Shown: positions 33,387 to 43,163 of the stretch, one piece after another
Position numbering within the stretch: position 1 is the stretch's first letter
How the letters are laid out: the number at the start of each line of letters is the position of its first letter
Source: an uncultured Alphaproteobacteria bacterium
Lineage (GTDB): Bacteria; Pseudomonadota; Alphaproteobacteria; VGEJ01
Length of the DNA: 64,000 nucleotides
Reading direction: 5' to 3'
Assembly (NCBI GenBank): GCA_913041535.1
Contig: CAJWJK010000007.1
Location: 34,611-98,610 of the forward strand
Position numbers and translations under genes: made by a program
Notes under the pieces: generated by a model
Seen by the model: the letters and a program-made list of their open reading frames with translations, nothing else
Database searches by the model: none
Told to the model about the DNA's origin: nothing

Positions 33387-36379
33387 TCATCCTCCGCAAC
33401 GCTTGCGATTGCCCACTCTGAGATTCTTGCTAGATGTTCATATTCACTCTGGCCGGGCATTCCCTGTGCAATTGGGGTAGACATAAAAGGCGTTTTAGGG
33501 TCATCAAATGCGGATATCAGAGCTAGAAGCCCTGCTAATGTTTCCTGGCGTAATCCCTCAGCATCTAACGCTAGTTCTCTAACTTCCAACGCCGGCTGAC
33601 GTCCGCTAAGCTTCCAGTACTCTAGTGCCTCTATAGGCGCAGCTGGAATATTGTCAAATCCTCCGGCAGCCGCGATTACCGCTTCAATAGGAACTTGGGG
33701 AGATATTCCAGCCTTTACCCAATTGGTTGGAGGCAACCTCCCAGTCTTATAATCAACGACCACCAGTCGGCCAGTGTTCTTCACTTCAATGCGATCAGCT
33801 TTTGCGTTTACAGTAAATGGCCCGGCTGGAGCATCCAAAGTGATTGAACCAGAGCACTCATTAAACACCTCCCGCTTGTCTTTTCGGCGTTCAGCCTCGT
33901 TAACTACAAAATCCCTAGCCAGGCATTCATAGCGGGGCCACCAAAATGTTCGAACTTCCTGTTGTACGTGCTGCGCCGCCAGAATTTTTTTACCAATCCT
34001 TAGAAGTTCCTTCAGCTGACTTCCATGAGGATAGCTGGGCCAATTACGCAGGAACAGATCTAAAGCTCTGTGTACAAATATTCCATACTCTTTTGCACCC
34101 AAGTCTTCGCCAAGACGCGGCATCGCTTTCAAATTTAGGATATGTCGTGCGTAAATTGCATATGGATCACGCATCCATGTCTCAATCTCCGTTGCACTCA
34201 AACATCGAGGCCTAACCCTCACGGGAGGAGTTGGTGCAGGAGGACCAACAGGAGAAACACTCCTCACAGCATCAAGTCCTTCCAGCCACTTTAGTGTTTG
34301 AACGCCTACCTGTTTAATCTGTCTAGTCCGTTCCGGACCAACCAGTGTCTCTAATCGGGACAGCCACCGTGAGGGTATTGTTGGAATGCCATCAACCTTT
34401 TGGCTACGGGTAAAAATAACTCGCGGCGCGCAAGCAGCATGAAAAAAGTCGTGTTGAGAGAGCCCGATGCGTGTATCGGGACTTTGAAGACCAATAAAAT
34501 AGCGCATTCGCCGACTCATCCACGGATCAGTTGGCGGATCAGATGGCCAAACCCCCTCATTAAGTCCCCCCAAGATTACTAAATCTGCCGATTGGAGACG
34601 TCCCTCAAGGGGACCCCATATATTTAACCGAGGGTGTGCGCCCTCGTTGGAACGCACCACATATGGCCTCATCAGTTCATCAAAAACTGCCCTATAGAAC
34701 CGCCCTTGCATTGGGGCAATAGCGACAGATGCCGAGGTTAATTCGCGAATAAACTCAGCTGCGACCTCGCCCGCCGGGCCACACCAAAGTCTGCTAGCTC
34801 CCTCCTCATCACCGCTTGAAGCCAGAAATTCGGCAAATCTAACGTGTGCGTTCACAGCGTCTGCTATCGATATCTCTGTTCGTGCAAGAGCCGAGACTAT
34901 AGATTTAGATGCTAAATGCACTTCCTCCATCCAATCGATGTCCCTCAACCCAATCAGATCCCTATCACACTTACGTAATGCTTCGAGAAGACCTCCCAAG
35001 CCAGGTTTTGGCCGAATCCCACGAAATATCGCCACTTCTATTCTCTGAGCTAATGCTCTTAACTCACTGGGAGACCGCCCCCCAGCAGCCAACGGATGCT
35101 TCAGTGCAGAGAGGAAGGCTCTAGGCGAGGCAGCCTCATCTATCAAAGCAATTACCAAACGTAAAAACACCCCAGGGACTGTCCGCGATAACGGGGTTCC
35201 CGCAGAATCATCAATTGCAATCTCCCAACGTCGCAATTCTGCCGCTACTCGCCGAGCAAGCCCTCGATCTGGCGTGATAAGTGCACATGAGCCCTTTTCT
35301 GTTTCAAGAAATTCCCGCATTAGAATAGCGATTGAACATGCTTCCTCCCGTGAAGTAGGACAATCAACCCACCCCATACCTTTAACTGAATCACGCTCCA
35401 CTTCGTTCTGCCAGATCGGGGTTGCACGTGCTGGGCGCAATACTTGTGATATCAACGAGATGCGGATGTTTCTGCTGGTTTTGTTGTTATGGCTCTCGCT
35501 CATTGCGCAGGACCAGAGAGGAATCTCTTTACGCTTCATGCCTAAACGCTCAATCAGACGCTTTAATCCGTATTGACAATGATTTGGGTCAATCATTTCC
35601 CACGCCGAATCATCAAGTACGGTGTCTAAGCCAGGTAATACGACCGAACCGTTAGGAAGAGAAGCAATAGTTGAAAGAAGCTCAGCAGTTGCAGGAACCG
35701 AACCGGTAGACCCAGCAGCAACAATAATGTCAGACGGTGGTGTGTCCTTCCAAAGCTTGACTGCGGAATCAAATATACGATTTCTCCTTTCAAATGCATC
35801 TATCAGCCCTTGCCCTTCCAGATAGGTTGGCCATTGTTCGCTCAAAATACGGAGAAACGCATGACTGATCTGCCAATGCGCGGCAAACTCATCGGGAATC
35901 ACAGCGCCAAGCCCGTCTAATGATGCTCGCTCCACCTGAACACGGTCCAAAAGTTTACCGAGTTCTGCAGCCAAGCTCACAGCTCTCCCTTCGTCCATGG
36001 GTGTTCCCACACCGGACAAAGCACCAGAACTTTTACGATCTAATTCGATGATGAAGTCTGCAAGAGCCAATTGCCGCTGCAAAGAACCTATAGCCGGGGG
36101 TATTGATTCACTAGCTCGTTCACTAGCCGAGCCTATGAGAAAAGAGGCCACGCCTTCCTCGTCAACACTACCGAGCGGTAGTGCCTGTGGCGTAATCAGC
36201 GGCGCACCATCCGTAAGGTGCAGAAAGGATTCGCCCAATGCACGGCAAGCCCGCCGCGTTGGCAAAAATACTGTAATACGTTGCAGGGACGAAGGATTCT
36301 GGCCATAGCGTGCAAGAAGGCCGTCAGCTAAAGCATCTAAAAACGGCGTGCCCGCAATGATATTAAAAACCGAACCCAT
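33383..36379 (-). CDS. addB: double-strand break repair protein AddB
   Basis: This is the partner of AddA, 998 residues. It has an inactive or partial helicase-like region (FLPTRRACRALGESF near the N-terminus, then VILGGLNEGVWP) and a C-terminal nuclease domain with ADRIEV and VVDYKTGRLP. These match the alphaproteobacterial AddB family (TIGR02786 type). It lies 27 bases behind the nucleotidyltransferase gene and overlaps addA, forming the tail of a tsaE-amgK-murU-addB-addA operon. Confidence 0.94.
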   Translation of the reverse strand: MGSVFNIIAGTPFLDALADGLLARYGQNPSSLQRITVFLPTRRACRALGESFLHLTDGAPLITPQALPLGSVDEEGVASFLIGSASERASESIPPAIGSLQRQLALADFIIELDRKSSGALSGVGTPMDEGRAVSLAAELGKLLDRVQVERASLDGLGAVIPDEFAAHWQISHAFLRILSEQWPTYLEGQGLIDAFERRNRIFDSAVKLWKDTPPSDIIVAAGSTGSVPATAELLSTIASLPNGSVVLPGLDTVLDDSAWEMIDPNHCQYGLKRLIERLGMKRKEIPLWSCAMSESHNNKTSRNIRISLISQVLRPARATPIWQNEVERDSVKGMGWVDCPTSREEACSIAILMREFLETEKGSCALITPDRGLARRVAAELRRWEIAIDDSAGTPLSRTVPGVFLRLVIALIDEAASPRAFLSALKHPLAAGGRSPSELRALAQRIEVAIFRGIRPKPGLGGLLEALRKCDRDLIGLRDIDWMEEVHLASKSIVSALARTEISIADAVNAHVRFAEFLASSGDEEGASRLWCGPAGEVAAEFIRELTSASVAIAPMQGRFYRAVFDELMRPYVVRSNEGAHPRLNIWGPLEGRLQSADLVILGGLNEGVWPSDPPTDPWMSRRMRYFIGLQSPDTRIGLSQHDFFHAACAPRVIFTRSQKVDGIPTIPSRWLSRLETLVGPERTRQIKQVGVQTLKWLEGLDAVRSVSPVGPPAPTPPVRVRPRCLSATEIETWMRDPYAIYARHILNLKAMPRLGEDLGAKEYGIFVHRALDLFLRNWPSYPHGSQLKELLRIGKKILAAQHVQQEVRTFWWPRYECLARDFVVNEAERRKDKREVFNECSGSITLDAPAGPFTVNAKADRIEVKNTGRLVVVDYKTGRLPPTNWVKAGISPQVPIEAVIAAAGGFDNIPAAPIEALEYWKLSGRQPALEVRELALDAEGLRQETLAGLLALISAFDDPKTPFMSTPIAQGMPGQSEYEHLARISEWAIASVAEDE

Positions 36380-36406
36380 TATTTCTACATTGGAAGGTTT
36401 ATCTCG

Positions 36407-37129
36407 TCACAAGGCGTTTAGGGCACTCTCTACAACCAAAAGGTCTTCCTTTTGGCTAAGATGCAACCACATACCGTCGTGCCGTAGCCCACTTAAACGC
36501 AGATTCTTCTCAGCTCGATCGTACAGGCTATTCAAGGAGAATCTGCCATTTGGACATCCTGTAAATAGACGCGGGTGTAAAATCTGCACACCACAAAATA
36601 TAAATGGCGCTACTTCACTCTCGCGCCGCCGCGTCAACCCCCCACAAGATGACATGAAAAAATCCCCCAAACCACGGTATCCGCGCGCACTTACGGTCGG
36701 GTGAACCAGCAACAACGCATCATGGCGGGAATCATCCCATTGTTCAGCCATGCACAATAGAGTGTCTTTAACGCCGTTCAACCAAATAATATCGCAGTTT
36801 ATAACCAAGAAAGGGTTACTGCCAAAGTTAGCCATAGCTTTTACGACGGCACCACCAGTATCAAGTAGTTCATGGCGTTCGTCGGAACAAATGATTTTCA
36901 AATCATCCTTACGCTCTAGGTATTTACGAAGCTCATCACCCCTATAGTGCAGGTTAACAACCACATTACGGATACCTATCCGTTTTAGGTGGCTGAGGGT
37001 ATAGTCAATTATCGGCCGCCCACAAACAGGTACTAGTGCCTTTGGCTTTTCATCAGTCAACGGCCGTAATCTCTTGCCAAATCCAGCTGCTAGAATCATA
37101 GCCGTGTTTAATGAAAGAGAGCCACTCAA
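36407..37129 (-). CDS. murU: nucleotidyltransferase, MurU-like (MurNAc-1-phosphate uridylyltransferase)
   Basis: This enzyme has 240 residues with a sugar-nucleotidyltransferase fold: AMILAAGFGKRLRPLT at the N-terminus, PKALVPVCGRPIID, DTGGAV and VINCDI. By similarity and by adjacency to the AmgK-like kinase it should convert MurNAc-1-phosphate to UDP-MurNAc in the peptidoglycan recycling route that bypasses MurA. The annotated start is a TTG at 37129, two bases after the kinase stop; an ATG at 37099 is the alternative. Confidence is high for the fold, moderate for the substrate. Confidence 0.88.
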   Translation of the reverse strand: MSGSLSLNTAMILAAGFGKRLRPLTDEKPKALVPVCGRPIIDYTLSHLKRIGIRNVVVNLHYRGDELRKYLERKDDLKIICSDERHELLDTGGAVVKAMANFGSNPFLVINCDIIWLNGVKDTLLCMAEQWDDSRHDALLLVHPTVSARGYRGLGDFFMSSCGGLTRRRESEVAPFIFCGVQILHPRLFTGCPNGRFSLNSLYDRAEKNLRLSGLRHDGMWLHLSQKEDLLVVESALNAL

Positions 37130-37131
37130 CC

Positions 37132-38136
37132 TTAGCTCACAGGGTCATGTTGTGTAATATTCGGTATTACGCGTATCGCTGCAGGACAATGCCGATCGAA
37201 CCACTCACGGGCATTCTGCAATTCTGGGTGTTTAAGATTGCGCTCTAACAATCGCCAAACCCTCGGAATCATATCAAGATAGCGGAGCTTCTGGTCGCGC
37301 CTTGCTAAACGCGCGAAGATACCTATGATTTTCGTATTGCGTTGAGCTCCAAGAATAGCATAGGAGCGATGGAAGCACTCTGAGTCCACTCCAACTGTTA
37401 CCAAGTAGCGACTAATCAAAGCTTCCTCAAGTGTCGGATCAACGTCCCTTCGAGCATCTTGTAACAATGACATAAGATCATAGGCACGCGCACCTATCAT
37501 AGCGTCCTGAAAGTCTAACAACCCAATCGATGCTAAACCAACGCGATCAGGCAACCACATCAAATTCTCAGAATGGTAATCCCTAAGAACCAGAACCCTG
37601 TCGTCAAGACAGCACTTGCTGAACATTGAATCCCAGATTTTCTCAAATTCAGTATACATGTCTTCGCTTGGCGCGCGTCCAAGCACGATCGGCATATACC
37701 AGACAAGAAAGTGCATAGCTTCTTCAAGAAGGTGTTTCGTATCATAAACTGGTACAGGGGGCGGTTCATGAGATTGAAGGTCAACCAATAAATCAACTGC
37801 AGTTTCGTACAATGGTGTCAGATTGTGCCCTTGATTACCCAGCGTTCCAATTAGATCATCGCCCAGGTCCTCACAAAGCAGAAGGTTTGATGAAAAATCA
37901 ACAGCAATAATCTTTGGAGCGCTATAGCCGGCATTACGGAGATAATTTGCAACTGAGACAAATGGTCTTACATCTTGCGTTCGAGAGGCGTCCATTAACA
38001 GACATTTCTCACCACTATCTCTCTTCAAGCGTACATACCTGCGCTCTGATGCATCGCCAGGAAGCAAATCTTGATGCACGTCAGACCAGCCTGCGTTAAT
38101 CAGGAAAGAATCAATAAAACCATTACGTTCCGCCAT
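37132..38136 (-). CDS. amgK: aminoglycoside-phosphotransferase-fold kinase, AmgK-like
   Basis: This kinase has 334 residues. An N-terminal lobe carries GDASERRYVRL, then comes the catalytic loop LRDYHSENLMW and the metal motif LLDFQDAMIGARAYDLMSLLQDARRD. These match COG3178, which includes AmgK, an anomeric kinase of MurNAc and GlcNAc. Together with MurU it forms the MurNAc salvage pathway; a MupP phosphatase is not present here. The ATG at 38136 is favoured because it begins just behind the tsaE stop (38141); the longer frame runs through tsaE. Confidence 0.88.
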   Translation of the reverse strand: MAERNGFIDSFLINAGWSDVHQDLLPGDASERRYVRLKRDSGEKCLLMDASRTQDVRPFVSVANYLRNAGYSAPKIIAVDFSSNLLLCEDLGDDLIGTLGNQGHNLTPLYETAVDLLVDLQSHEPPPVPVYDTKHLLEEAMHFLVWYMPIVLGRAPSEDMYTEFEKIWDSMFSKCCLDDRVLVLRDYHSENLMWLPDRVGLASIGLLDFQDAMIGARAYDLMSLLQDARRDVDPTLEEALISRYLVTVGVDSECFHRSYAILGAQRNTKIIGIFARLARRDQKLRYLDMIPRVWRLLERNLKHPELQNAREWFDRHCPAAIRVIPNITQHDPVS

Positions 38137-38140
38137 GACA

Positions 38141-38596
38141 TCACAAGTTGCTAAGACGTTCACACCAACCGCCATGTCCAACCATGCTAGCGCGTCTAAT
38201 CGGGGTTCCCAACTCCCACGTAAACATAATCTCAAGCCAATCCCTAGGCAAATGGCCAGTCATTCGTTCCGGCCACTCAATAAGGCTAATGCCTTCAGCG
38301 AATGCATCTTCAATACCAAGTTCATGCACCTCATCGACCGTTTTGATACGATAGAGGTCAAAATGCCATATTAAACCACATCCCACTGCATACGTCTGAA
38401 CCAGACTGAAGGTTGGGCTGGGCACTTCTTCACCGCCTCCTCTTGCAGAAATGAAGTACCTTGCAAACGTTGTCTTCCCAACGCCCACCTCCCCTTTAAG
38501 CCCTATTACATCACCGAATTGGGCTCTCCGAGCAACTATTTCTGCTAAATCCCGAGTGCTCGTAACGGAGGCTAGAATCCAAGTTGACTCATCCAC
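38141..38596 (-). CDS. tsaE: tRNA t6A synthesis ATPase TsaE
   Basis: This ATPase is required with TsaB and TsaD for threonylcarbamoyl transfer to tRNA adenosine 37. The 151 residues show the Walker A GEVGVGKTTFAR near 36-47, SPTFSLVQTY, HFDLYRI and IEWPERM. A GTG at 38596 is the start. It opens the tsaE-amgK-murU-addB-addA run, an arrangement common in alphaproteobacteria. Upstream, 38597-38842 holds no recognisable gene. Confidence 0.93.
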   Translation of the reverse strand: MDESTWILASVTSTRDLAEIVARRAQFGDVIGLKGEVGVGKTTFARYFISARGGGEEVPSPTFSLVQTYAVGCGLIWHFDLYRIKTVDEVHELGIEDAFAEGISLIEWPERMTGHLPRDWLEIMFTWELGTPIRRASMVGHGGWCERLSNL

Positions 38597-38842
38597 AGGC
38601 GTAACCGCTAGATTGAACTATGATCAACCAAAATGAATACAGAAATTTGAAAAATGAGCGCAAGTGAACACCTAACGCTGCCAATTGTTAGAGCATATTC
38701 CGTGGTTCAACACCAAAGCCAACTCATATCATTCCATAGAAAAGACCGCAGTACTTCCACGTTAATTGCACTATCCACCGTTTGAACACTATTATGCTCA
38801 TTATTGGTTAGTTGCAACCTGCACAAACCGAAAAAGACCCCA

Positions 38843-40138
38843 TCAGTAACGATAATAGTCTGGCTTGAAAGGACCTTCGGTTGGTACACCGATATAGTTT
38901 GATTGTTCGTCAGTCATAGTTGTGAGCGTTACCCCTAACTTATCCAGATGTAGTCGTGCAACCCGTTCATCCAAATGTTTTGGCAAAACGTATACTTTGC
39001 GATCGTAGGAGCTAGAGTTTTGCCACAACTCAATCTGGGCCAAAACTTGGTTAGTAAAAGAAGCACTCATAACGAAGCTTGGATGGCCAGTTGCACAACC
39101 AAGATTTACTAAGCGTCCTTCCGCAAGAACAATTAGGCGTTTGCCGTCGGGAAATTCAACTTCATGCACTTGGGGTTTAACTTCATGCCAAGTGTAATTT
39201 TTCAAACCTTCAATTTGAATTTCTGAATCAAAATGGCCAATGTTGCATACAATCGAGCGATCCTTCATTACGCGCATATGTTCAACGGTTATCACATCAA
39301 TGTTCCCCGTTGTTGTGACAAAAACATCCCCCACAGATGCAGCTTCTTCCATTGTAGTAACTTCATATCCCTCCATAGCGGCCTGTAATGCACATATAGG
39401 GTCAATTTCAGTTACGAGTACACGGGCACCTTGCCCTCTCAAACTTGCCGCTGACCCCTTTCCGACATCTCCATAGCCACAGACCACGGCCACCTTTCCA
39501 GCGAGCATGACGTCCGTAGCCCTTTTGATGCCATCCACCAAACTTTCACGACAGCCATAAAGATTATCAAATTTTGATTTAGTCACGGAATCGTTAACGT
39601 TGATAGCTGGGGTTAACAGAGTTCCCGCCTTTTCCATCTCATACAACCTATGAACTCCAGTTGTTGTCTCTTCACTTAAACCCCTTATATCTGACATTAG
39701 ACTCTTATAATTCTCATGCATAACCTTGGTAAGATCGCCCCCATCGTCAAGAATCATATTAGGGCGCCAACCATCCGGCCCTTCAATAGTTTGATCTATA
39801 CACCACCAAAACTCTTCCTCACTCTCCCCCTTCCATGCAAAGACAGAAACGCCAGAGACAGCTACTGCACTGGCTGCATGATCTTGTGTGGAAAAGATAT
39901 TACACGAGCTCCAACGCACAGTGGCTCCAAGCGCAAGCAAGGTTTCAATCAACACAGCAGTCTGAATGGTCATGTGCAAACAACCAACTATACGCGCTCC
40001 AGATAATGGCTGTGCCTTCCCATACTCCTCTCGTAGCGCCATGAGCCCCGGCATCTCCGTCTCTGCAATTGCAATTTCGCGGCGCCCCCAACTAGCTAGT
40101 TCAATATCCTTAACCTTAAAGTCACTAAACGTAGTCAT
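38843..40138 (-). CDS. ahcY: adenosylhomocysteinase
   Basis: This enzyme hydrolyses S-adenosylhomocysteine to homocysteine and adenosine, keeping methylation going; CcrM is one user in this window. The 431 residues include the NAD motif [33 protein letters not shown] with the catalytic lysine region, NIGHFDSEI, and the C-terminal KPDYYRY that reaches into the neighbouring subunit. The ATG at 40138 has AGGAG six to seven bases upstream and begins [12 protein letters not shown]; a longer frame to 40162 is not needed. Confidence 0.97.
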   Translation of the reverse strand: MTTFSDFKVKDIELASWGRREIAIAETEMPGLMALREEYGKAQPLSGARIVGCLHMTIQTAVLIETLLALGATVRWSSCNIFSTQDHAASAVAVSGVSVFAWKGESEEEFWWCIDQTIEGPDGWRPNMILDDGGDLTKVMHENYKSLMSDIRGLSEETTTGVHRLYEMEKAGTLLTPAINVNDSVTKSKFDNLYGCRESLVDGIKRATDVMLAGKVAVVCGYGDVGKGSAASLRGQGARVLVTEIDPICALQAAMEGYEVTTMEEAASVGDVFVTTTGNIDVITVEHMRVMKDRSIVCNIGHFDSEIQIEGLKNYTWHEVKPQVHEVEFPDGKRLIVLAEGRLVNLGCATGHPSFVMSASFTNQVLAQIELWQNSSSYDRKVYVLPKHLDERVARLHLDKLGVTLTTMTDEQSNYIGVPTEGPFKPDYYRY

Positions 40139-40193
40139 AATCACTCCTATTGGTCCATCCATTGTATCAGTAAAAGCAGCTACCGATTCAGGG

Positions 40194-40223
40194 CTTATAG
40201 CAAAACCCCGCTAGTACAAACAA
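40194..40223 (-). promoter_or_regulatory. candidate ahcY promoter
   Basis: On the minus strand TTGTTT (40218-40223) is followed after 18 bases by TATAAG (40194-40199), about 56 bases before the ahcY ATG. The intergenic stretch 40139-40473 also contains the rapZ terminator but no gene. I see no match to known SAM or SAH riboswitch cores. Confidence 0.35.
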
Positions 40224-40368
40224 TCATCCCATGATGGGCCCGAGACACATCCACATTTTCTACAAACGCTGCATAAAGTATGATGATCCGCTCACCATAA
40301 CCACTCAATAGTGCGAATGTGTATCGCTAAGTTTACTATACATCAAGATCTGATGAATAATCCTTTAT

Positions 40369-40392
40369 ACAAAACGTGTCCTCACGACACGT
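40369..40392 (-). terminator. intrinsic terminator of the chvI-chvG-rapZ unit
   Basis: On the minus strand ACGTGTC-GTGAG-GACACGT forms a perfect seven-base stem with a five-base loop (40374-40392), directly followed by TTTTGT. It lies about 80 bases after the rapZ stop and before ahcY. Confidence 0.65.
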
Positions 40393-40473
40393 ACGTTTCC
40401 GTTATGAGACTTGAAACCGCTTCTTCGGCCTGTATCAACAGAGTCCATGGGTCTATAGAGGCCCAAACGGTCA

Positions 40474-41358
40474 CTACATATCGCGGTGACAAACCGAAGC
40501 ACTATATCCAGAGGCATCAAGCCGATTAGATAGTTGCTCAACGACATAAACAGAACGGTGTCGACCGCCAGTACAACCCACCGCTATAGTTAAATAGGTC
40601 TTACCCTCACGCTCGTAGTAGGGAATTAACGACAAAATCATCGTTTCTAATTTCTCAAAAAATGCCTGAAAGGCCGGATCATCAGCAACAAACGCCCCAA
40701 CGGAAGCATCTTGTCCGGTAAGAAGGCGCAAGCGATCATCATAGTGTGGATTTGAGAGAAATCGTACATCGAATACAAGATCCGCCTCACGAGGAAGTCC
40801 TCGCCTAAATGCAAATGAAGTTAACATCAATGAAAGAATCGGATCGGAACTAAGACGAAAGTTACCATCGAGAATTTGACGCAAATCCGGAATGGAGTAA
40901 TGACTGGTGTCAATCAGAAGATCGGCGTGGTCACGCAGCGGCCCGACCAGGGAGCGCTCAAGCAATATCCCATCAATAAGAGGCCGATCCTCTGCTAGTG
41001 GATGCCTACGACGTGTTTCCGTATAACGCTTAGCCAACACATCGTCATCGCAATCAAAATAAACAATTTGTACGTTTAGATCATCGCGTAACAGAAGTGA
41101 CTTAATGTCCTTCAAAAACCCATTAGCTGTAAAGTCACGAGTTCTTACATCCACATCAGCGGCAAGTGCATTAGGCCTGTTGCTAATGTCATTAACATCA
41201 GTGACTGGCAACAAGTTGGGTAGAAGAGACAGAGGCATGTTATCAAAGGTCTCATACCCCATGTCCTCCAATATCTTTATTGCCGTCGATTTACCCGCAC
41301 CAGACATGCCAGTTACCAGAAGGACCCGCGTAACCAGTTTTTCATTTGAATCATTCAT
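40474..41358 (-). CDS. rapZ: RNase adapter / nucleotide-binding protein RapZ
   Basis: This protein has 294 residues with an N-terminal P-loop kinase-like domain (VTGMSGAGKSTAIKILED near 15-32, then DVRTRDF) and a C-terminal domain with VGCTGGRHRSV and CHRD. In enterobacteria RapZ controls small RNAs of glucosamine-6-phosphate synthase; in alphaproteobacteria the role is less known. It lies 40 bases behind chvG. The HPr kinase, EIIA-man and HPr genes that often neighbour rapZ in this group are not present. Confidence 0.94.
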   Translation of the reverse strand: MNDSNEKLVTRVLLVTGMSGAGKSTAIKILEDMGYETFDNMPLSLLPNLLPVTDVNDISNRPNALAADVDVRTRDFTANGFLKDIKSLLLRDDLNVQIVYFDCDDDVLAKRYTETRRRHPLAEDRPLIDGILLERSLVGPLRDHADLLIDTSHYSIPDLRQILDGNFRLSSDPILSLMLTSFAFRRGLPREADLVFDVRFLSNPHYDDRLRLLTGQDASVGAFVADDPAFQAFFEKLETMILSLIPYYEREGKTYLTIAVGCTGGRHRSVYVVEQLSNRLDASGYSASVCHRDM

Positions 41359-41398
41359 GTCACTACAATCTCCAAGAAAGCTGAGTTCCCTGACTGAG

Positions 41399-43144
41399 TC
41401 AAAGCCTCATATTGGCAGCAGGTAGATCCACGATGAAACGAGCACCGATAATATCACCATCCAAACCAATCCTGTTATCCGCCGTAATAGTCCCTCCATG
41501 CGCCTCGACGATACGTTTGCAAATGCTAAGCCCAAGCCCCGAGTGTTGCCCAAAATCGGTGTCATCACCTCTGTCCGTATAGAAACGATCAAAAATCTGT
41601 TTGATAGTCTGCTCCCGCAATCCTGGTCCCTCGTCCTCCACCAACACACGGACCCTGCCCGACCTCGCTGTAGCTCGTATAAGCACAGAACTTCCCGAAC
41701 CACTGAATGAAACAGCATTATCCACCAGGTTGTGAACAACCTGCCCCAATCGATCTTCAACACCCTCAACCGCTAAATTCTCTCTGTCTTTAAGGTCAAC
41801 CGTTATGTTAGGACATCCATCCCCACGGGAATCGTGATAAACAGCAACTAAAGTCTCCAATAAATCTCCAACATTAACCAATGAGAATTGTACACGTGCC
41901 AATTCAGCATCCAAACATGACGCCTTAAAAATATCACCGATCAAAAGATCTATTCTTCTTAAGTCGTCCTTAAGTACGGTCATTAAAGCCTGTCTCTGTA
42001 TTGGATCCTTAATCGTTTCAATACCATCCACAGCGCTATGGATTGAGGCTAAAGGATTCTTCAATTCGTGTACCACGTCCGCAGCAAATGATTCGATCGC
42101 ATCTAATCTTTCATAAAGTTCTTTAGTCATGCCTCGTAATGCTCGAGAAAGATCTCCTATTTCATCTCGTCGAGCTGTGAAATCAGGAATCGAAGCGCGG
42201 CTGTTCGCGGCCCTTTGAACTTGATCAGCGGCATAAGCCAGTCGTTTAATAGGTCTTGCAATTGTCCCAGCTAGATAGATTGATAACAGGACCGTTAATG
42301 CCAACACACCTGAGAATACGCGAAGTATAGCTAAACGAACTTCATAGACCTCCGTTTCAATATCTCTTGTATCCGCCTGTAAGATAAGAACACCAAGAAC
42401 AAGCTTAAGCCTTTGCACAGGAACCGCTACGCTCAGGATAACAGTTTCATCAGAAAGCCAACGTGCATGGCCAAGCCCACCCTCAAGAGCCATAATTGCT
42501 TCTGGAAACTCAAACGCATGTGGTTTCGTAGATTCGCTATACATTGGAAGTTGAGGACGCCAAGGGGACTGTCCGACAATCCAATCATAAATTGATAGAA
42601 TGGTCCTTATCGACCAACCATGGTCACGAAGAGGCGGTAAGACCCTCTGTTCCACTGCCTGACCACCTTCAAGCAATCTGCTGTCAGCTACAAGGACACC
42701 TCGTTTATCAAACAACAGTACCCGTTCTGTTAAAGGTAAAAGCATGCGCCGCACCATTTGGCGGGCTGTAATCGAATCTAAAAGTGGTTTGCCTTCTACG
42801 TATAGAACCACCTCAGGAATTTCTGCGTCAGTTTCAAGTATGCCATGCGCATCAGAAGAGTTGCTTCCTGTAATCACGCCACTCTCACCAACGGCGCCCG
42901 CTATCATTGTGGCGAGTTTCACGGTCGATTCAACCTTAGCATCAATTAAGCTGTCTCTATATTCACCAAGATAGAGCAACCCTACTACCAGCACCCCAAG
43001 GGCAAGGACATTGAGCGCTAAAATCCGCGCAGTCAGAGAGAAAAACGGTAGTCTAACTTGGAAAGAATCTCGGGCGACAGATTTCAAATTGCTTCGCTCG
43101 ATATTAGTATCATGAACAGAGATACGACCCGTTTCACTTTTCAT
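41399..43144 (-). CDS. chvG: sensor histidine kinase ChvG
   Basis: This inner-membrane sensor has 581 residues. A first transmembrane helix (about 36-58) and a second (about 275-295) enclose a large periplasmic domain of the ChvG/ExoS stimulus-sensing type. HAMP follows, then the H-box VVHELKNPLASIHSAV with the phosphorylated histidine, N-box NLVDNAVSFSG, and G-boxes VEDEGPGL and GLGLSICKRIVEAHGG. It pairs with ChvI directly upstream (19-base gap). ChvG/ChvI respond to acid and envelope stress in relatives, where ExoR represses them; no exoR is seen here. Confidence 0.95.
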   Translation of the reverse strand: MKSETGRISVHDTNIERSNLKSVARDSFQVRLPFFSLTARILALNVLALGVLVVGLLYLGEYRDSLIDAKVESTVKLATMIAGAVGESGVITGSNSSDAHGILETDAEIPEVVLYVEGKPLLDSITARQMVRRMLLPLTERVLLFDKRGVLVADSRLLEGGQAVEQRVLPPLRDHGWSIRTILSIYDWIVGQSPWRPQLPMYSESTKPHAFEFPEAIMALEGGLGHARWLSDETVILSVAVPVQRLKLVLGVLILQADTRDIETEVYEVRLAILRVFSGVLALTVLLSIYLAGTIARPIKRLAYAADQVQRAANSRASIPDFTARRDEIGDLSRALRGMTKELYERLDAIESFAADVVHELKNPLASIHSAVDGIETIKDPIQRQALMTVLKDDLRRIDLLIGDIFKASCLDAELARVQFSLVNVGDLLETLVAVYHDSRGDGCPNITVDLKDRENLAVEGVEDRLGQVVHNLVDNAVSFSGSGSSVLIRATARSGRVRVLVEDEGPGLREQTIKQIFDRFYTDRGDDTDFGQHSGLGLSICKRIVEAHGGTITADNRIGLDGDIIGARFIVDLPAANMRL

Positions 43145-43163
43145 TTTACCGCCTCAACGGCAC

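Noticed and set aside
40139..40473. SAH or SAM riboswitch ahead of ahcY
   Set aside because: I looked for the conserved cores and found none; only a short CCCAT-G-ATGGG palindrome and a promoter-like sequence.
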